A stretch of DNA of 64,000 bases from Alphaproteobacteria bacterium (GTDB lineage Bacteria; Pseudomonadota; Alphaproteobacteria; UBA6615): the NCBI GenBank assembly GCA_021774575.1, contig JAJFIX010000026.1, positions 1 to 64,000 of the forward strand, written 5' to 3'. The notes under the pieces were generated by a model. It was not told the origin of the DNA. It worked only from the letters and a program-made list of their open reading frames with translations, and ran no database searches. The position numbers were made by a program, and so were the translations under genes. Position 1 is the first letter of the stretch. Each line of letters starts with the position of its first letter. Below are positions 36,257-45,727 of the stretch, in pieces.

Positions 36257-37903
36257 TTGATCGCAATATTCATAGAAACGGACCAACTCTTGGTAACCAA
36301 ATCTAGCCTTTCCGCACTTGTCGATCGCTTTTCCCTATCCGATCGAACCGAATCCGACCGGCTAAAATTTACACCGGGGCGGATAAAAACCGAAATACTT
36401 TCGGGTCTCACGGTCGCCTTGGCACTGGTTCCCGAAGCGATTGCCTTTGCTTTTGTTGCTGGGGTTCACCCGCTCGTTGGTCTCTATGCCGCCTTCATCG
36501 TCGGACTTATCACGGCGATCGCCGGCGGCCGACCGGGCATGATATCGGGAGCGACCGGCGCCCTTGCCGTGGTCATGGTCTCCTTGGTTGCCATCCATGG
36601 TGTAGAATATCTTTTTGCCACTGTCGTGTTGATGGGAATTTTGCAAATACTGGCGGGCATATTTCACCTGGGCAAATTTATCCGCCTGGTCCCCCACCCG
36701 GTAATGATGGGGTTCGTCAATGGCCTAGCGGTGGTCATTTTTTTGGCCCAGCTCACCCAATTCCAAATACCCGGCCCCGACGGCGTTGCCGTCTGGATGA
36801 CCGGGGCGCCGTTAGCCAGCATGCTCGGCCTCGTCGGCTTGACCATGGCGATCATTTGGCTTGCCCCGAAAATCACCACCGCCGTTCCCGCACCTCTGGC
36901 CGGCATCGCCATCGTCGCCGCCATCGTCATAATATTCGGTATTGATCTGCCCCGGGTCGGTGACCTGGCCTCAATCGAGGGCGGCTTGCCGCTATTTCAA
37001 ATCCCAATGGTGCCATTAAATATGGAGACGTTAGGTATCATTTTCCCCCACGCCTTGATACTTGCGGCAATCGGCTTGATTGAAAGCCTGCTGACCCTCA
37101 ACCTGGTTGGCGAGATCACGGGCAAGCGCGGTGGCGCCTCCCAAGAATGCATTGCCCAGGGTGTCTCCAATACAGTAACTGGCTTTTTTGGCGGCATGGG
37201 CGGGTGTGCCATGATCGGTCAGTCGATGATCAATGTGAAATCCGGCGGGCGCACCCGGCTTTCGGGGATTTCCGCTGCTCTTTTTCTGTTGGTCTTTATT
37301 CTTTACGCCTCCAGTTTAATTGAACAAATCCCCCTTGCCGCCCTGGTCGGCGTCATGTTTATGGTCGTCATCGGCACCTTTGCCTGGCAGAGCCTAACCA
37401 TCATGCGGCGCATTCCCAAAACCGATGCGATGGTGATTATTTTGGTCACGGTGGTAACGGTCGCGAGCGACCTTGCCGTTGCGGTCATTGTCGGGGTGAT
37501 TGTGTCGGCCCTGGCCTATGCCTGGAATAATGCGACCCGTATTCACGCGACGACCCAAACAACCCCCGAAGGTGACAAAGTTTATCAAATTGAAGGGCCG
37601 TTATTTTTTGGCTCAACCTCCGGATTTGCCGAAATATTCGACCCCTATAATGACCCCGACCTGGTTATTGTCGATTTCATGAACAGCCGGGTGGTCGACC
37701 AATCTGCCTTGCAAGCAATTGAGGTCATAGCGTCCAAATATGAGACCCTCGGAAAAACTCTGCAGCTTCGGCATTTATCCCCCGACTGTCATCGACTATT
37801 GCAAAAGGCGGGCCAGTTGGTGATCGATTCCGACGATGACCCCGATTATGGTCTTGCGGTAAACTACGCGGTCAAAACCGGTATATTGGGCGGCGGGCAC
37901 TAG
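36257..37903 (+). CDS. SulP-family anion transporter with STAS domain
   Basis: The 548-residue protein has the SulP membrane core. After a short N-terminus come [20 protein letters not shown], the [28 protein letters not shown] region and [20 protein letters not shown]-terminal STAS domain (about 435-540) includes the VVDQSAL loop. Members carry sulfate, bicarbonate or other anions with Na+ or H+. The start is uncertain: TTG at 36257 or TTG at 36290. A small membrane protein gene follows 2 bases later, probably cotranscribed. Confidence 0.88.
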   Translation: MIAIFIETDQLLVTKSSLSALVDRFSLSDRTESDRLKFTPGRIKTEILSGLTVALALVPEAIAFAFVAGVHPLVGLYAAFIVGLITAIAGGRPGMISGATGALAVVMVSLVAIHGVEYLFATVVLMGILQILAGIFHLGKFIRLVPHPVMMGFVNGLAVVIFLAQLTQFQIPGPDGVAVWMTGAPLASMLGLVGLTMAIIWLAPKITTAVPAPLAGIAIVAAIVIIFGIDLPRVGDLASIEGGLPLFQIPMVPLNMETLGIIFPHALILAAIGLIESLLTLNLVGEITGKRGGASQECIAQGVSNTVTGFFGGMGGCAMIGQSMINVKSGGRTRLSGISAALFLLVFILYASSLIEQIPLAALVGVMFMVVIGTFAWQSLTIMRRIPKTDAMVIILVTVVTVASDLAVAVIVGVIVSALAYAWNNATRIHATTQTTPEGDKVYQIEGPLFFGSTSGFAEIFDPYNDPDLVIVDFMNSRVVDQSALQAIEVIASKYETLGKTLQLRHLSPDCHRLLQKAGQLVIDSDDDPDYGLAVNYAVKTGILGGGH

Positions 37904-37905
37904 GC

Positions 37906-38247
37906 ATGAAATTTGGCGATATCGACCTCACCAGCGCCACCGTCTATCGCGAAACTGATGACGGTTATGTCGTCCTGACCGGTCGGCGGCCACCAGACGC
38001 CCATTTGGTTGACGCCGTTGGGTTGGGCAAGATCAAGTTTTTGCGGCGCCTTGGAATGGCAGCAATCCTGGCGGTTACGGGTGGTCTTTTGGTTCGCCTG
38101 AACGGCGCCGTCTCGGAAACGGCGACGGCAATTATTATGCTCGGTGCGGCGGCTCTTCTTGCAATTGTCTGGAAATTGCAGGCCTATGTTTTAAGCGCCT
38201 ACCCAAAGCTGGAAACCACGCCATTACCAGCAAAGCGCAATTCCTGA
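37906..38247 (+). CDS. Small two-helix membrane protein
   Basis: This 113-residue protein is not recognised. It has a soluble N-terminal part (about 1-48) and two hydrophobic segments at about 50-66 and 73-93, then a short polar tail. Its ATG follows the SulP stop by 2 bases, so it may be a partner or accessory of that transporter. Confidence 0.65.
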   Translation: MKFGDIDLTSATVYRETDDGYVVLTGRRPPDAHLVDAVGLGKIKFLRRLGMAAILAVTGGLLVRLNGAVSETATAIIMLGAAALLAIVWKLQAYVLSAYPKLETTPLPAKRNS

Positions 38248-38364
38248 CGGGCCCTTGGACCTTGCCACGAATCGCCCTGTGACCTACCCCCAGGCTGAGC
38301 ATTATTGAGCCGTGTTATGCGCCTACATATCGGCGGCACCACAAAAAGCGGGAGATTTAAGTAG

Positions 38365-39528
38365 ATGAAAAAAGGACTGACGATAATCATCGCACTGGCG
38401 GTCATCGCGGCAGCGGGCTGGTTCCTGCTGGTTGATCGCACCGAGGAGGCCGCCCCACCCGCGGCGACCGCCACAGAGACGACCACAGAGACGACCACAG
38501 AGACAGCAGCGGCGGCACCAGCCGAGCCAGCAGGCGAAACCATCACCCTCACCATTGCCTCGGGGCACCCGCCAGGTGTTGTTTATGCCGGGCTGATGAA
38601 AGATTTTTTCCAGCCCGAATTGCAAAAACGGGTCGCCGAACGAACCAATCACACCATCGAATTCGTCGAAGGATATTCGGGCTCTATCGTCAAAGTTAAC
38701 GAAACGATGCAGGGTGTCGAAAATGGGATTGTCGATATTGGCGGTTTTTGTTTTTGTTTCGAGCCGTCGCGCCTGCCCTTGCATGCGTTTCAGATCATGC
38801 TGCCTTTCGGCACCATGGACCCAACAACCAGCTTAGCCATCGCCCAAGACGTCTATAACGCGGTCCCCTTCATGAACGACGTCTTCGAGAGCGATTATAA
38901 TCAAAAGCTTTTGGCCCGCATTGCCGACGGCGGTTACAATTTGGGTACCACCTTCGACTGGAATAGCGTCGAGGATCTGCAGGGCATCCAGATTGCCGGG
39001 GCAGGGTTAAACCTGAAATGGCTCGAATTTGCCGGCGTGACACCGGTACAAGGCTCATTGCCCGAGGCTTATCAAGGCATGGCCAATAATCTTTACGAAG
39101 GCTGGATCATGTTTCCCAGCGCCTGGGTCGGGTTAAAGCTCTACGAGCAGGGTCCATTTTACACGACGATTGGGTTCGGATCGATCACCTGGCACGGACT
39201 GACGATCAATCAGGATAAATGGAACAGCCTCCCCGCCGACGTTCAAGAAATTATGCTCGAAGTCGCCGCCGACTTCGAGCAATTGACCGGCTCCAACAAT
39301 AAGGAACGCTATGCGACCGATATGGAAACATTGCGCGGCCTTATTACGGTTAAGGAACTGGGCCCCGATGTTCGCTTAGAATGGGCTCAATCGCTGGCCG
39401 GATGGCCGGCTGAAAAAGCCGCCGAACTCGATGCAATGGGCCTGCCAGCGAGCGAGGTCCTCGCCACAGCCTTGAATTCGGCGATAGAACGTGGCTACGA
39501 ATGGCCAATTGTTTATGAGCTGAATTAG
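38365..39528 (+). CDS. TRAP transporter substrate-binding protein (DctP type), system 1
   Basis: The 387-residue solute-binding protein has an N-terminal hydrophobic segment (about 4-25) and then an Ala/Thr/Glu-rich linker, encoded partly by a repeated 12-base unit. The periplasmic domain starts near LTIASGHPPG. VEGYSG and DIGGFCFCF are shared with the system 2 protein at 53197-54297. The segment may be an uncleaved anchor rather than a signal peptide, which would tether the protein. By family, TRAP binding proteins carry organic acids. Permease genes follow on the same strand after a hairpin and an 11-base repeat array. Confidence 0.88.
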   Translation: MKKGLTIIIALAVIAAAGWFLLVDRTEEAAPPAATATETTTETTTETAAAAPAEPAGETITLTIASGHPPGVVYAGLMKDFFQPELQKRVAERTNHTIEFVEGYSGSIVKVNETMQGVENGIVDIGGFCFCFEPSRLPLHAFQIMLPFGTMDPTTSLAIAQDVYNAVPFMNDVFESDYNQKLLARIADGGYNLGTTFDWNSVEDLQGIQIAGAGLNLKWLEFAGVTPVQGSLPEAYQGMANNLYEGWIMFPSAWVGLKLYEQGPFYTTIGFGSITWHGLTINQDKWNSLPADVQEIMLEVAADFEQLTGSNNKERYATDMETLRGLITVKELGPDVRLEWAQSLAGWPAEKAAELDAMGLPASEVLATALNSAIERGYEWPIVYELN

Positions 39529-39533
39529 AACGG

Positions 39534-39573
39534 CCGGGCCGGAACGCCTCGCTTTGGCGGTGCTCCGGCCCGG
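39534..39573 (+). terminator. GC-rich hairpin after the TRAP binding-protein gene
   Basis: Arms CCGGGCCGGA at 39534-39543 and TCCGGCCCGG at 39564-39573 are perfectly complementary, with an inner CGCC/GGCG stem. No T-tract follows, so it is probably a partial terminator or an RNA-stabilising structure that lets the binding protein be made in excess over the permeases. Confidence 0.6.
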
Positions 39574-39627
39574 TAGGTTGGTGGTAAGTTAGTAGTAGGC
39601 TAGTGGTAGGTTGGAGGTAGGTTGGAG
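39573..39627 (+). repeat. Five tandem copies of an 11-base unit carrying SD-like GGAGG
   Basis: Units are GTAGGTTGGTG, GTAAGTTAGTA, GTAGGCTAGTG, GTAGGTTGGAG and GTAGGTTGGAG. The last two contain GGAG(G), which lies 9 bases before the ATG of the DctQ-type gene at 39638. The array therefore overlaps the ribosome binding site. Confidence 0.85.
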
Positions 39628-39637
39628 GCTCGGGCAT

Positions 39638-40183
39638 ATGTCTTTTTTGGTCAAGCTCAGCGACCAAATGGCCAAGTTTTTGATGGTCTTGGCGGCGAGT
39701 TGGGCGTTTGTTTTATCATTTATCATACTGGCTGACATTATTGGCCGAAGCCTATTCAATTTCCCTCTCAATGGGGTTAAGGAAATTGTCGCAAATTCGA
39801 TCGTGATGATCGTCTTCCTGCAGGCAGGTTATGCCATTCGCAGCCGTTCGATGCTGCGGGCTGAATTTTTGATCGACAAATTCCCACAATATATCAAACG
39901 CATTTCCCTACTCTTGAGCTATTTCCTAGGCCTCGCATTTTTTGTCATTGTGTTCACAAGCGGTTGGGACTTGGCGATCGAATCTTGGGTTGAGGGACAT
40001 TATGAAGGCGAAGGCGCCCTGCATGTCCCGTCCTGGCCGACACGCTTTACAATTCTCATTGGCAGCGGGTTATCGACGCTTAGCTATATCGTGCTGATGG
40101 TCCTGGACGTATTCGCGCCTGCAAAAATTTCCGGCGCAGATGGTGCGGGCGACGACGCGGAGGCCAGCCCGTCTCATGTTTGA
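39638..40183 (+). CDS. TRAP transporter small permease (DctQ type), system 1
   Basis: The 181-residue protein has four hydrophobic helices (about 13-35, 52-70, 83-107 and 128-150) with the conserved polar residues of DctQ (FNFPLNGVKEIVANSIVMIV in the second). The ATG at 39638 is preceded by GGAGG inside an 11-base repeat. Its 3' end overlaps the DctM-type gene by 8 bases. Confidence 0.88.
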   Translation: MSFLVKLSDQMAKFLMVLAASWAFVLSFIILADIIGRSLFNFPLNGVKEIVANSIVMIVFLQAGYAIRSRSMLRAEFLIDKFPQYIKRISLLLSYFLGLAFFVIVFTSGWDLAIESWVEGHYEGEGALHVPSWPTRFTILIGSGLSTLSYIVLMVLDVFAPAKISGADGAGDDAEASPSHV

Positions 40184-41528
40184 CGTAAATATCGCCCTGC
40201 TATTGGTTGTTAGTTTATTGGTCATGGTGGCGCTCGGCGTTCATATCGCCGTCGCGCTAGGTATGGCGAGCATTCTTGGTCTCTATATTGTCAAAGACGG
40301 CAATATTGCAGTCGTCCAGGCCACAGTCGGCAGCGCCACCTACCATGCGCTGCGCGATTATATCTTTGCCGTCATTCCACTCTTTATGCTGATGGGTGAA
40401 TTTATTGGTAAGTCGGGCGCCGTTACCGATGTTTATCGAGGCATTAACCGCGCATTGCGCGGCATACCCGGACGCTTGGCAATCGCCACGGTACTGGGTA
40501 ATTCGATCTTTTCGTTTGTTACCGGCGTCAGCATCGCATCGGCCGCCGCGTTTAGCCGTATCGCCTACCCGGAAATGAAACGGTACGGTTACGACAAAGG
40601 CTTTGCCCTCGGCGCCGTGGCGGGAAGCTCATGCTTGGGAATGCTCATACCGCCCAGTGTCTTGATGATTGTTTGGGGCATTCTGACCGAACGGTCTATC
40701 GGCAAAATATTTTTTGCCGGTATCCTTCCCGGATTTTTGCTGGTTTGCATGTTTATCCTCTATGTTTTGGCGACATCAATTTTCCGGCCGCATCTGACCG
40801 GTGATGGGGTATCCAAACCTGAAACTGATCACGAATTGGCCCTCGAACGAACCAACGACGTAAGTTTAGCCGCCTTTCTCAGCAGCGCATTTGGCATTGC
40901 TATGGTCGTATTGTCGGTCCTCGGCGGAATTTGGATGGGTATTTTCTCCCCCACCGAGGCGGCGGGTGTTGGTGCCCTGGTTGGACTGGCACTAGGCGTC
41001 ATTAAGGGCATGCGGTTTCGCGATATTATCAACTCGATCCTTTCGGTTGGGCGTACATCGGCCCCTATTCTTCTGCTTCTTGTCTCCGCCGCGCTCTATT
41101 CCCGCACCCTGGCAATGACCGGCGTCACCAGCGCCATTCAAGGCATGGTCGCCGACACCGGGTTTGGCCCATACATGGTGCTAACCATCATGGTTCTCAT
41201 CTGGTTCATGCTGGGCATGGTTATCGATTCGATATCGATCATGCTGCTGACGCTGACCATATTCGAGCCGATCGCCGTCAATCTTGGGTTTGATCCGATT
41301 GCGTTTGCCATTATCGGTATCCTGGCAATCGAGGCCGGATTGCTAACGCCACCCTTTGGGCTGCTCGTATATACCGTGCAATCGGCAATCCAAGACGAAA
41401 AAGACGACATCACCGTCACCCGGATCTTTGCCAGTTCAATGCCCTATTGGCTGATAATTCTCTTGGCCATGATTGTAATTGCACTTGTCCCAGAGATCGC
41501 AACAACCTTGCCGAATTTAATGTTTTAA
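40176..41528 (+). CDS. TRAP transporter large permease (DctM type), system 1
   Basis: The 450-residue protein has about 12 hydrophobic helices and DctM signatures: GVSIASAAAFSRIAYPEMKR, a GSSCLGMLIPPSVLMI loop, and the second repeat with GLLTPPFGLLVYTVQSA. It forms the Na+-coupled channel of the TRAP transporter with the DctQ-type protein. It is close in sequence to the system 2 DctM at 55829-57307. Confidence 0.92.
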   Translation: MFDVNIALLLVVSLLVMVALGVHIAVALGMASILGLYIVKDGNIAVVQATVGSATYHALRDYIFAVIPLFMLMGEFIGKSGAVTDVYRGINRALRGIPGRLAIATVLGNSIFSFVTGVSIASAAAFSRIAYPEMKRYGYDKGFALGAVAGSSCLGMLIPPSVLMIVWGILTERSIGKIFFAGILPGFLLVCMFILYVLATSIFRPHLTGDGVSKPETDHELALERTNDVSLAAFLSSAFGIAMVVLSVLGGIWMGIFSPTEAAGVGALVGLALGVIKGMRFRDIINSILSVGRTSAPILLLLVSAALYSRTLAMTGVTSAIQGMVADTGFGPYMVLTIMVLIWFMLGMVIDSISIMLLTLTIFEPIAVNLGFDPIAFAIIGILAIEAGLLTPPFGLLVYTVQSAIQDEKDDITVTRIFASSMPYWLIILLAMIVIALVPEIATTLPNLMF

Positions 41529-41564
41529 AACAGAAGGCATTTCCCTAACGATGCAAAATTTAAA

Positions 41565-42503
41565 ATGAGCGGCACCTCCCATTCGACACGCATCGGCATC
41601 GACCTTGGCGGCACCAAGATCGAGCTTCGCGCCTATTCCGGCAAGGACGAATATACCCAGAGAGTGGCAACGCCCAAGGGTGATTACACCGGGACGATTG
41701 AGGCTATTAGAAATTTGGTCGAGACGGCGCACACCCATATTGGCGCTGCCGCGCAACCGGTGGGCATCGGTATCCCCGGCGCCGTCGACCGCAAGACGGG
41801 CACGATTAAAAACGCCAATTCAACCTGGCTCATTGATCGACACCTCATGCGCGACCTTGAAACGGCCCTTAAGGTACCGGTTCGTCTGGCCAATGATGCC
41901 AATTGTTTTGCCTTATCTGAAGCGATCGACGGGGCCGGCGCAGAGGGACGGACAGTTTTCGGTGTCATTCTCGGGACCGGTGTGGGCGCCGGGTTGGTTG
42001 TCGATCAAACCATTATAGAGGGCGCCAACCGCGTGGCCGGGGAATGGGGACACATTCCACTGCCACCTTCCGTCCTTGCTGGATCGGACCCACGTCCTTG
42101 TTATTGCGGTCGCGAGAATTGCGTCGAACTCTTCCTGTCGGGCCCGGCCTTGGTTCGCGAGTATCGAGCGTCGGGAGGCACGGCCGATAGAGTTGAAGCC
42201 ATCCTGGCGGCGGCGGCCAATGGTGAACAGGTAGCAACCGAAATCCTCGAACTATTCTACGAACGCCTCGCAGCGACCCTGGCGGTCATCGTCAATATCG
42301 TCGATCCGGATATTTTTGTTTTCGGCGGCGGCTTGTCGAATATTGAAAGAATTCCCCAGGAAATGTCGGCGCGGGTGCCACGCTATGTATTTGCCGCGAG
42401 CCAAGCCGCCAGACAAGATGGGATCGTGACACGATTTACCCGCAATCATTGGGGCGATTCGGGTGGGGCCCGGGGTGCCGCCTGGTTATGGGGCGGATCC
42501 TAA
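41565..42503 (+). CDS. ROK-family sugar kinase
   Basis: The 312-residue ROK protein begins RIGIDLGGTKIEL (ATP-binding), has DANCFALSE, GTGVGAGLV, the catalytic-loop NDAN context and the zinc motif CYCGRENCVE. The FGGGLSN loop near the end binds ATP. No helix-turn-helix precedes it, so it is a kinase rather than a repressor. The NAGK/fructokinase subgroup is most similar, but the sugar is not determined. It follows the first TRAP operon by 37 bases. Confidence 0.88.
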   Translation: MSGTSHSTRIGIDLGGTKIELRAYSGKDEYTQRVATPKGDYTGTIEAIRNLVETAHTHIGAAAQPVGIGIPGAVDRKTGTIKNANSTWLIDRHLMRDLETALKVPVRLANDANCFALSEAIDGAGAEGRTVFGVILGTGVGAGLVVDQTIIEGANRVAGEWGHIPLPPSVLAGSDPRPCYCGRENCVELFLSGPALVREYRASGGTADRVEAILAAAANGEQVATEILELFYERLAATLAVIVNIVDPDIFVFGGGLSNIERIPQEMSARVPRYVFAASQAARQDGIVTRFTRNHWGDSGGARGAAWLWGGS

Positions 42504-42556
42504 CAAACTGGAAATCTCCGTACCGCGCCCCACATAGGGGCGATGATGGTGCTCAA

Positions 42557-43741
42557 ATGACAGACCCGGCTTATGACCTGATCGTCGTCGGCGCAAGTTT
42601 TGCCGGGCTGTGTTGTGCCCGGGCAGCGGCCATGCGGGGGCTGAAAGTCGCCGTAATCGATGCCAAGCACGAGCCTGGGGCGCGGGTTCGCACCACCGGA
42701 ATTCTCGTCAAAGAAGCGGTCGACGAACTTGACGTGCCAGCCCGTCTCACCCGGAAGATTTCGGCGGTTCGTCTTTACGCGCCCAATTTTCGCCATGTCG
42801 ACCTCCATGCCCCTGGCTATTATTTTCTGGCCACCCACACCTCGGCTCTGATGCGTTGGCTTGCTGTCGAAGCCGGACGGGCCGGTGCGGTGCTGATGTT
42901 TGGGACGCGCTTTACCGGTGCCGGGCTCGAAGATGATTGCATCAAAATATCGGGGACGGGGCTGACCAGTCGATATCTGGTCGGCGCCGATGGTGCAAAA
43001 TCGGCCGTTTCCACCGCCTTTAATCTTGGACGCAACAAAGCGGTTCTGGTCGGGCTAGAGCGCGAATACGCTGAATGCGATCGGGTGGACCCCGATTATC
43101 TCCACTGTTTCATCGATACAAAACTTGCGCCGGGTTATCTCGGCTGGGTGGTTCCGGGAACTGGCATGACACAGGCCGGTCTCGCCGTCGCTCCGGGACA
43201 CGAGCCGGACTTGCAGGCCTTTGTCGACCGCATCGATCCACTATTTGGATTAACCGGTGGCGAAGTTCGCGAACGCCGCTCCGGGGTTATTCCATGCGGG
43301 GGTTTGGTTCGTCCTTTTTCGACACGACGGGTTTTACTGACCGGCGATGCGGCGGGACTGGTCTCACCCTTGACCGCCGGCGGCATTCGCCTCGCCTTCC
43401 AGTTCGGTCGACGCACCGGGCAAGTCATTGCCGATTACTTGGAAGCAGGAGGCCCGGATCCCGGCGACCTAATGGCCCGAGAATACCCACGATTTACCTT
43501 GAAAAATTGGCTGCGCCGGGCCTGGTCGATTGCCCCGCCGAACGGTGTATTAAACGCATCACTTTTTACCCCGCCGATGTTGGTTCTGGCAAAATGGATA
43601 TATTTCCAAAAACGTAGCCTTGGCACGCCTGCGCCGGATGTAGCGACACAAATTCTTGCCAACACGGTGCCACCCGAAACCGCCGACCCTGCGCCAGATA
43701 ATATCGTGCCGCTAAAGCGGCCCGAACACCCCCCAAAATGA
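42557..43741 (+). CDS. FAD-dependent oxidoreductase of the geranylgeranyl-reductase type
   Basis: The 394-residue flavoprotein has the FAD-binding GASFAGLCCARAAAMRG at about 11-27, a GDAAGLVSPLTAGGIRLAFQ stretch typical of geranylgeranyl reductase-related enzymes, and a ADGAKSAVS loop. The C-terminal tail carries a hydrophobic patch that may bind membranes. The reaction may be reduction of an isoprenoid chain or another double bond; the substrate is open. I chose the ATG at 42557. A terminator lies just after it. Confidence 0.82.
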   Translation: MTDPAYDLIVVGASFAGLCCARAAAMRGLKVAVIDAKHEPGARVRTTGILVKEAVDELDVPARLTRKISAVRLYAPNFRHVDLHAPGYYFLATHTSALMRWLAVEAGRAGAVLMFGTRFTGAGLEDDCIKISGTGLTSRYLVGADGAKSAVSTAFNLGRNKAVLVGLEREYAECDRVDPDYLHCFIDTKLAPGYLGWVVPGTGMTQAGLAVAPGHEPDLQAFVDRIDPLFGLTGGEVRERRSGVIPCGGLVRPFSTRRVLLTGDAAGLVSPLTAGGIRLAFQFGRRTGQVIADYLEAGGPDPGDLMAREYPRFTLKNWLRRAWSIAPPNGVLNASLFTPPMLVLAKWIYFQKRSLGTPAPDVATQILANTVPPETADPAPDNIVPLKRPEHPPK

Positions 43742-43753
43742 GGACAAAAAAAA

Positions 43754-43771
43754 CCCCGCTCGAGAGCGGGG
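43754..43771 (+). terminator. Rho-independent terminator
   Basis: Arms CCCCGCTC at 43754-43761 and GAGCGGGG at 43764-43771 close an 18-base hairpin. An A-tract precedes it and CTTTG follows, so it can work in the + direction after the FAD oxidoreductase gene. Confidence 0.8.
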
Positions 43772-44018
43772 CTTTGAGAATATGGCTGTCCGGGGGGGGG
43801 AAGGGACGGCCAATTCCTCGGAGGCGAGGTCTAGATAACATTCGCCATCGAGTCGCATATCGAAAAATGCGGATATGGCACATTTTTGCGCAAATTTCCC
43901 CCAGCTTGTTTGGTATCGCCTATGCTCCTAACTAAATTTTATCCTTCATTAACGATACTATCGGTTCAGCCCTTGGCGTCCGTATTTGCACGAAACCCAA
44001 AGTAAAAGAGGTCAGCAC

Positions 44019-45608
44019 ATGTCTGAGAGCCTGGGACAAGTCATTGCCGTATCCGGCAACCGTGCGACTTTGCAGATATCAAATTCTTCCTCAAGCGAAG
44101 ATGCTGGGGCTTTGCCGAGAGAAATACGGATCGGCAATATGGTCCGGATCAAAACACCAGAAACAAGTCTATTTGCCCTGATCGACGAGGTAACCAGGGA
44201 TATCTCGGCCGAGGGTATTCAGTCTGATTTCGGCCGTGCCGAGGTCGATTTTATTGGTGAATTATGGGACTCCGAGCCGGAGAATTTTCGGCGCGGTGTG
44301 ACTTTCTTTCCCCGGCTCGGTGATCGGGTTTTCGCTGCCCGACCAAATGACTTCGACATCGTATACGCCGCCCCGGCGGGCTCGCATTTTACCATCGGAA
44401 CTCTGCACCAGCACGAAGGGGTTGGTGCGCAGGTAATGACCGACCAGTTACTTGGAACGCATTTTGCCGTTCTAGGAACCACGGGATCGGGAAAAAGTTG
44501 CACCACCGCGATGATTTTGCGGGCCGTGCTCGACAATCACCCGCATGGGCACATCATTTTACTCGACCCCCATAACGAATATCACTACGCATTTGGCGAC
44601 CGCGCAGAACTTGTCACAACAGAAAATTTACACCTCCCCTACTGGATGCTCGACTTCCAAGAGCTGATAAAGGTCTTTGTTTCAGGAGAAGGCGGTGACT
44701 GGGATGAGCAGGTCAATGTGCTGCGCGACGGAGTGCTTGCGGCAAAGACAGCTCATTCCTCCGAAAAAAAGATTGATACCCACATCACCGTCGATACGCC
44801 TGTGCCGTTTCGTTTGGGCGAATTGAAACGCCAAATTGAAAAAAGCATGGGCCGCCTGGAAAAAGCTGAAACCTCTCGGCCATATCTAAAAATCCTCTAT
44901 CGGCTTGAGGCGCTGACCAACGACAAGCGGTTTGGTTTTATGTTTTCATCGATGCTGGTCGAGGATGTCATGCCCGATCTCCTGGCGCGACTATTGCGCA
45001 TTCCAGTCGATGGCAAACCGATAACTATCGTCGACCTTTCAGCTATGCCTTCGGAAATCATCGATGTGGTGGTCTCGGTAATCAGTCGCATGGTATTGGA
45101 TTTCAGTATTTGGGGGGCGCGGGATCAGTCGATGCCGGTGCTGCTGGTTTGCGAAGAAGCCCATCGCTATGCGCCGGAAAAAGATGAAGCATTTTTTGGC
45201 CCGACCAAAAACGTGCTTTCGCGAATTGCCAAGGAAGGACGCAAATATGGTGTCTCCCTAGGTTTAATCAGTCAGCGGCCATCGGAGTTGTCGGTTAGCA
45301 TCCTTTCACAATGCAATACGATTTTCGCCCTCCGCATGGGCAATGATCACGATCTCAATTTCGTTGCGAATGTGCTGCCCGACGCAGCCGCCGGATTAGT
45401 CAAGACACTGCCCGGCCTGCACTCTCAAGAGGCCGTGATTGCCGGTGCCGGTGTAACCGCACCGATGCGGGTAAAATTTGCCGACCTCGCTCCCGAGGAA
45501 CGGCCCCGGACCCACGCCATGCCATTTTCCCAAGCCTGGCAAGACGATAGCTTCCAACGCGACTATATCGATACTGTCGTCGCCCGCTGGCGCAATCAGA
45601 TACGCTGA
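44019..45608 (+). CDS. HerA-like ATPase (DUF87)
   Basis: The 529-residue ATPase has a small N-terminal beta domain (about 1-95, HAS-barrel-like), then a RecA/FtsK-HerA core. It has a Walker A GTTGSGKSCTT at about 155-165, a Walker B near LLVCEEAHR, and the arginine-finger region GRKYGVSLGLISQRPSE. HerA proteins work with the NurA nuclease in DNA end resection, but no NurA gene is next to this one. The role here may be DNA translocation or something else. Start is the ATG at 44019 with AAAGAGG upstream. Confidence 0.82.
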   Translation: MSESLGQVIAVSGNRATLQISNSSSSEDAGALPREIRIGNMVRIKTPETSLFALIDEVTRDISAEGIQSDFGRAEVDFIGELWDSEPENFRRGVTFFPRLGDRVFAARPNDFDIVYAAPAGSHFTIGTLHQHEGVGAQVMTDQLLGTHFAVLGTTGSGKSCTTAMILRAVLDNHPHGHIILLDPHNEYHYAFGDRAELVTTENLHLPYWMLDFQELIKVFVSGEGGDWDEQVNVLRDGVLAAKTAHSSEKKIDTHITVDTPVPFRLGELKRQIEKSMGRLEKAETSRPYLKILYRLEALTNDKRFGFMFSSMLVEDVMPDLLARLLRIPVDGKPITIVDLSAMPSEIIDVVVSVISRMVLDFSIWGARDQSMPVLLVCEEAHRYAPEKDEAFFGPTKNVLSRIAKEGRKYGVSLGLISQRPSELSVSILSQCNTIFALRMGNDHDLNFVANVLPDAAAGLVKTLPGLHSQEAVIAGAGVTAPMRVKFADLAPEERPRTHAMPFSQAWQDDSFQRDYIDTVVARWRNQIR

Positions 45609-45727
45609 GCGATTTTGCGTCCTTTATCTGAACAATTGCTTAACGCCGCATTCAAAGCCAGTTCAGGCCTGATCGGTCATATTTTCTCCATTATCGACAG
45701 TAGCTCTCACAGCTCATGGAGGAAATC

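Noticed and set aside
43787-43800. G-run (nine or more G) after the terminator
   Set aside because: A short homopolymer stretch is not a G-quadruplex motif, and no gene is near enough to be affected.
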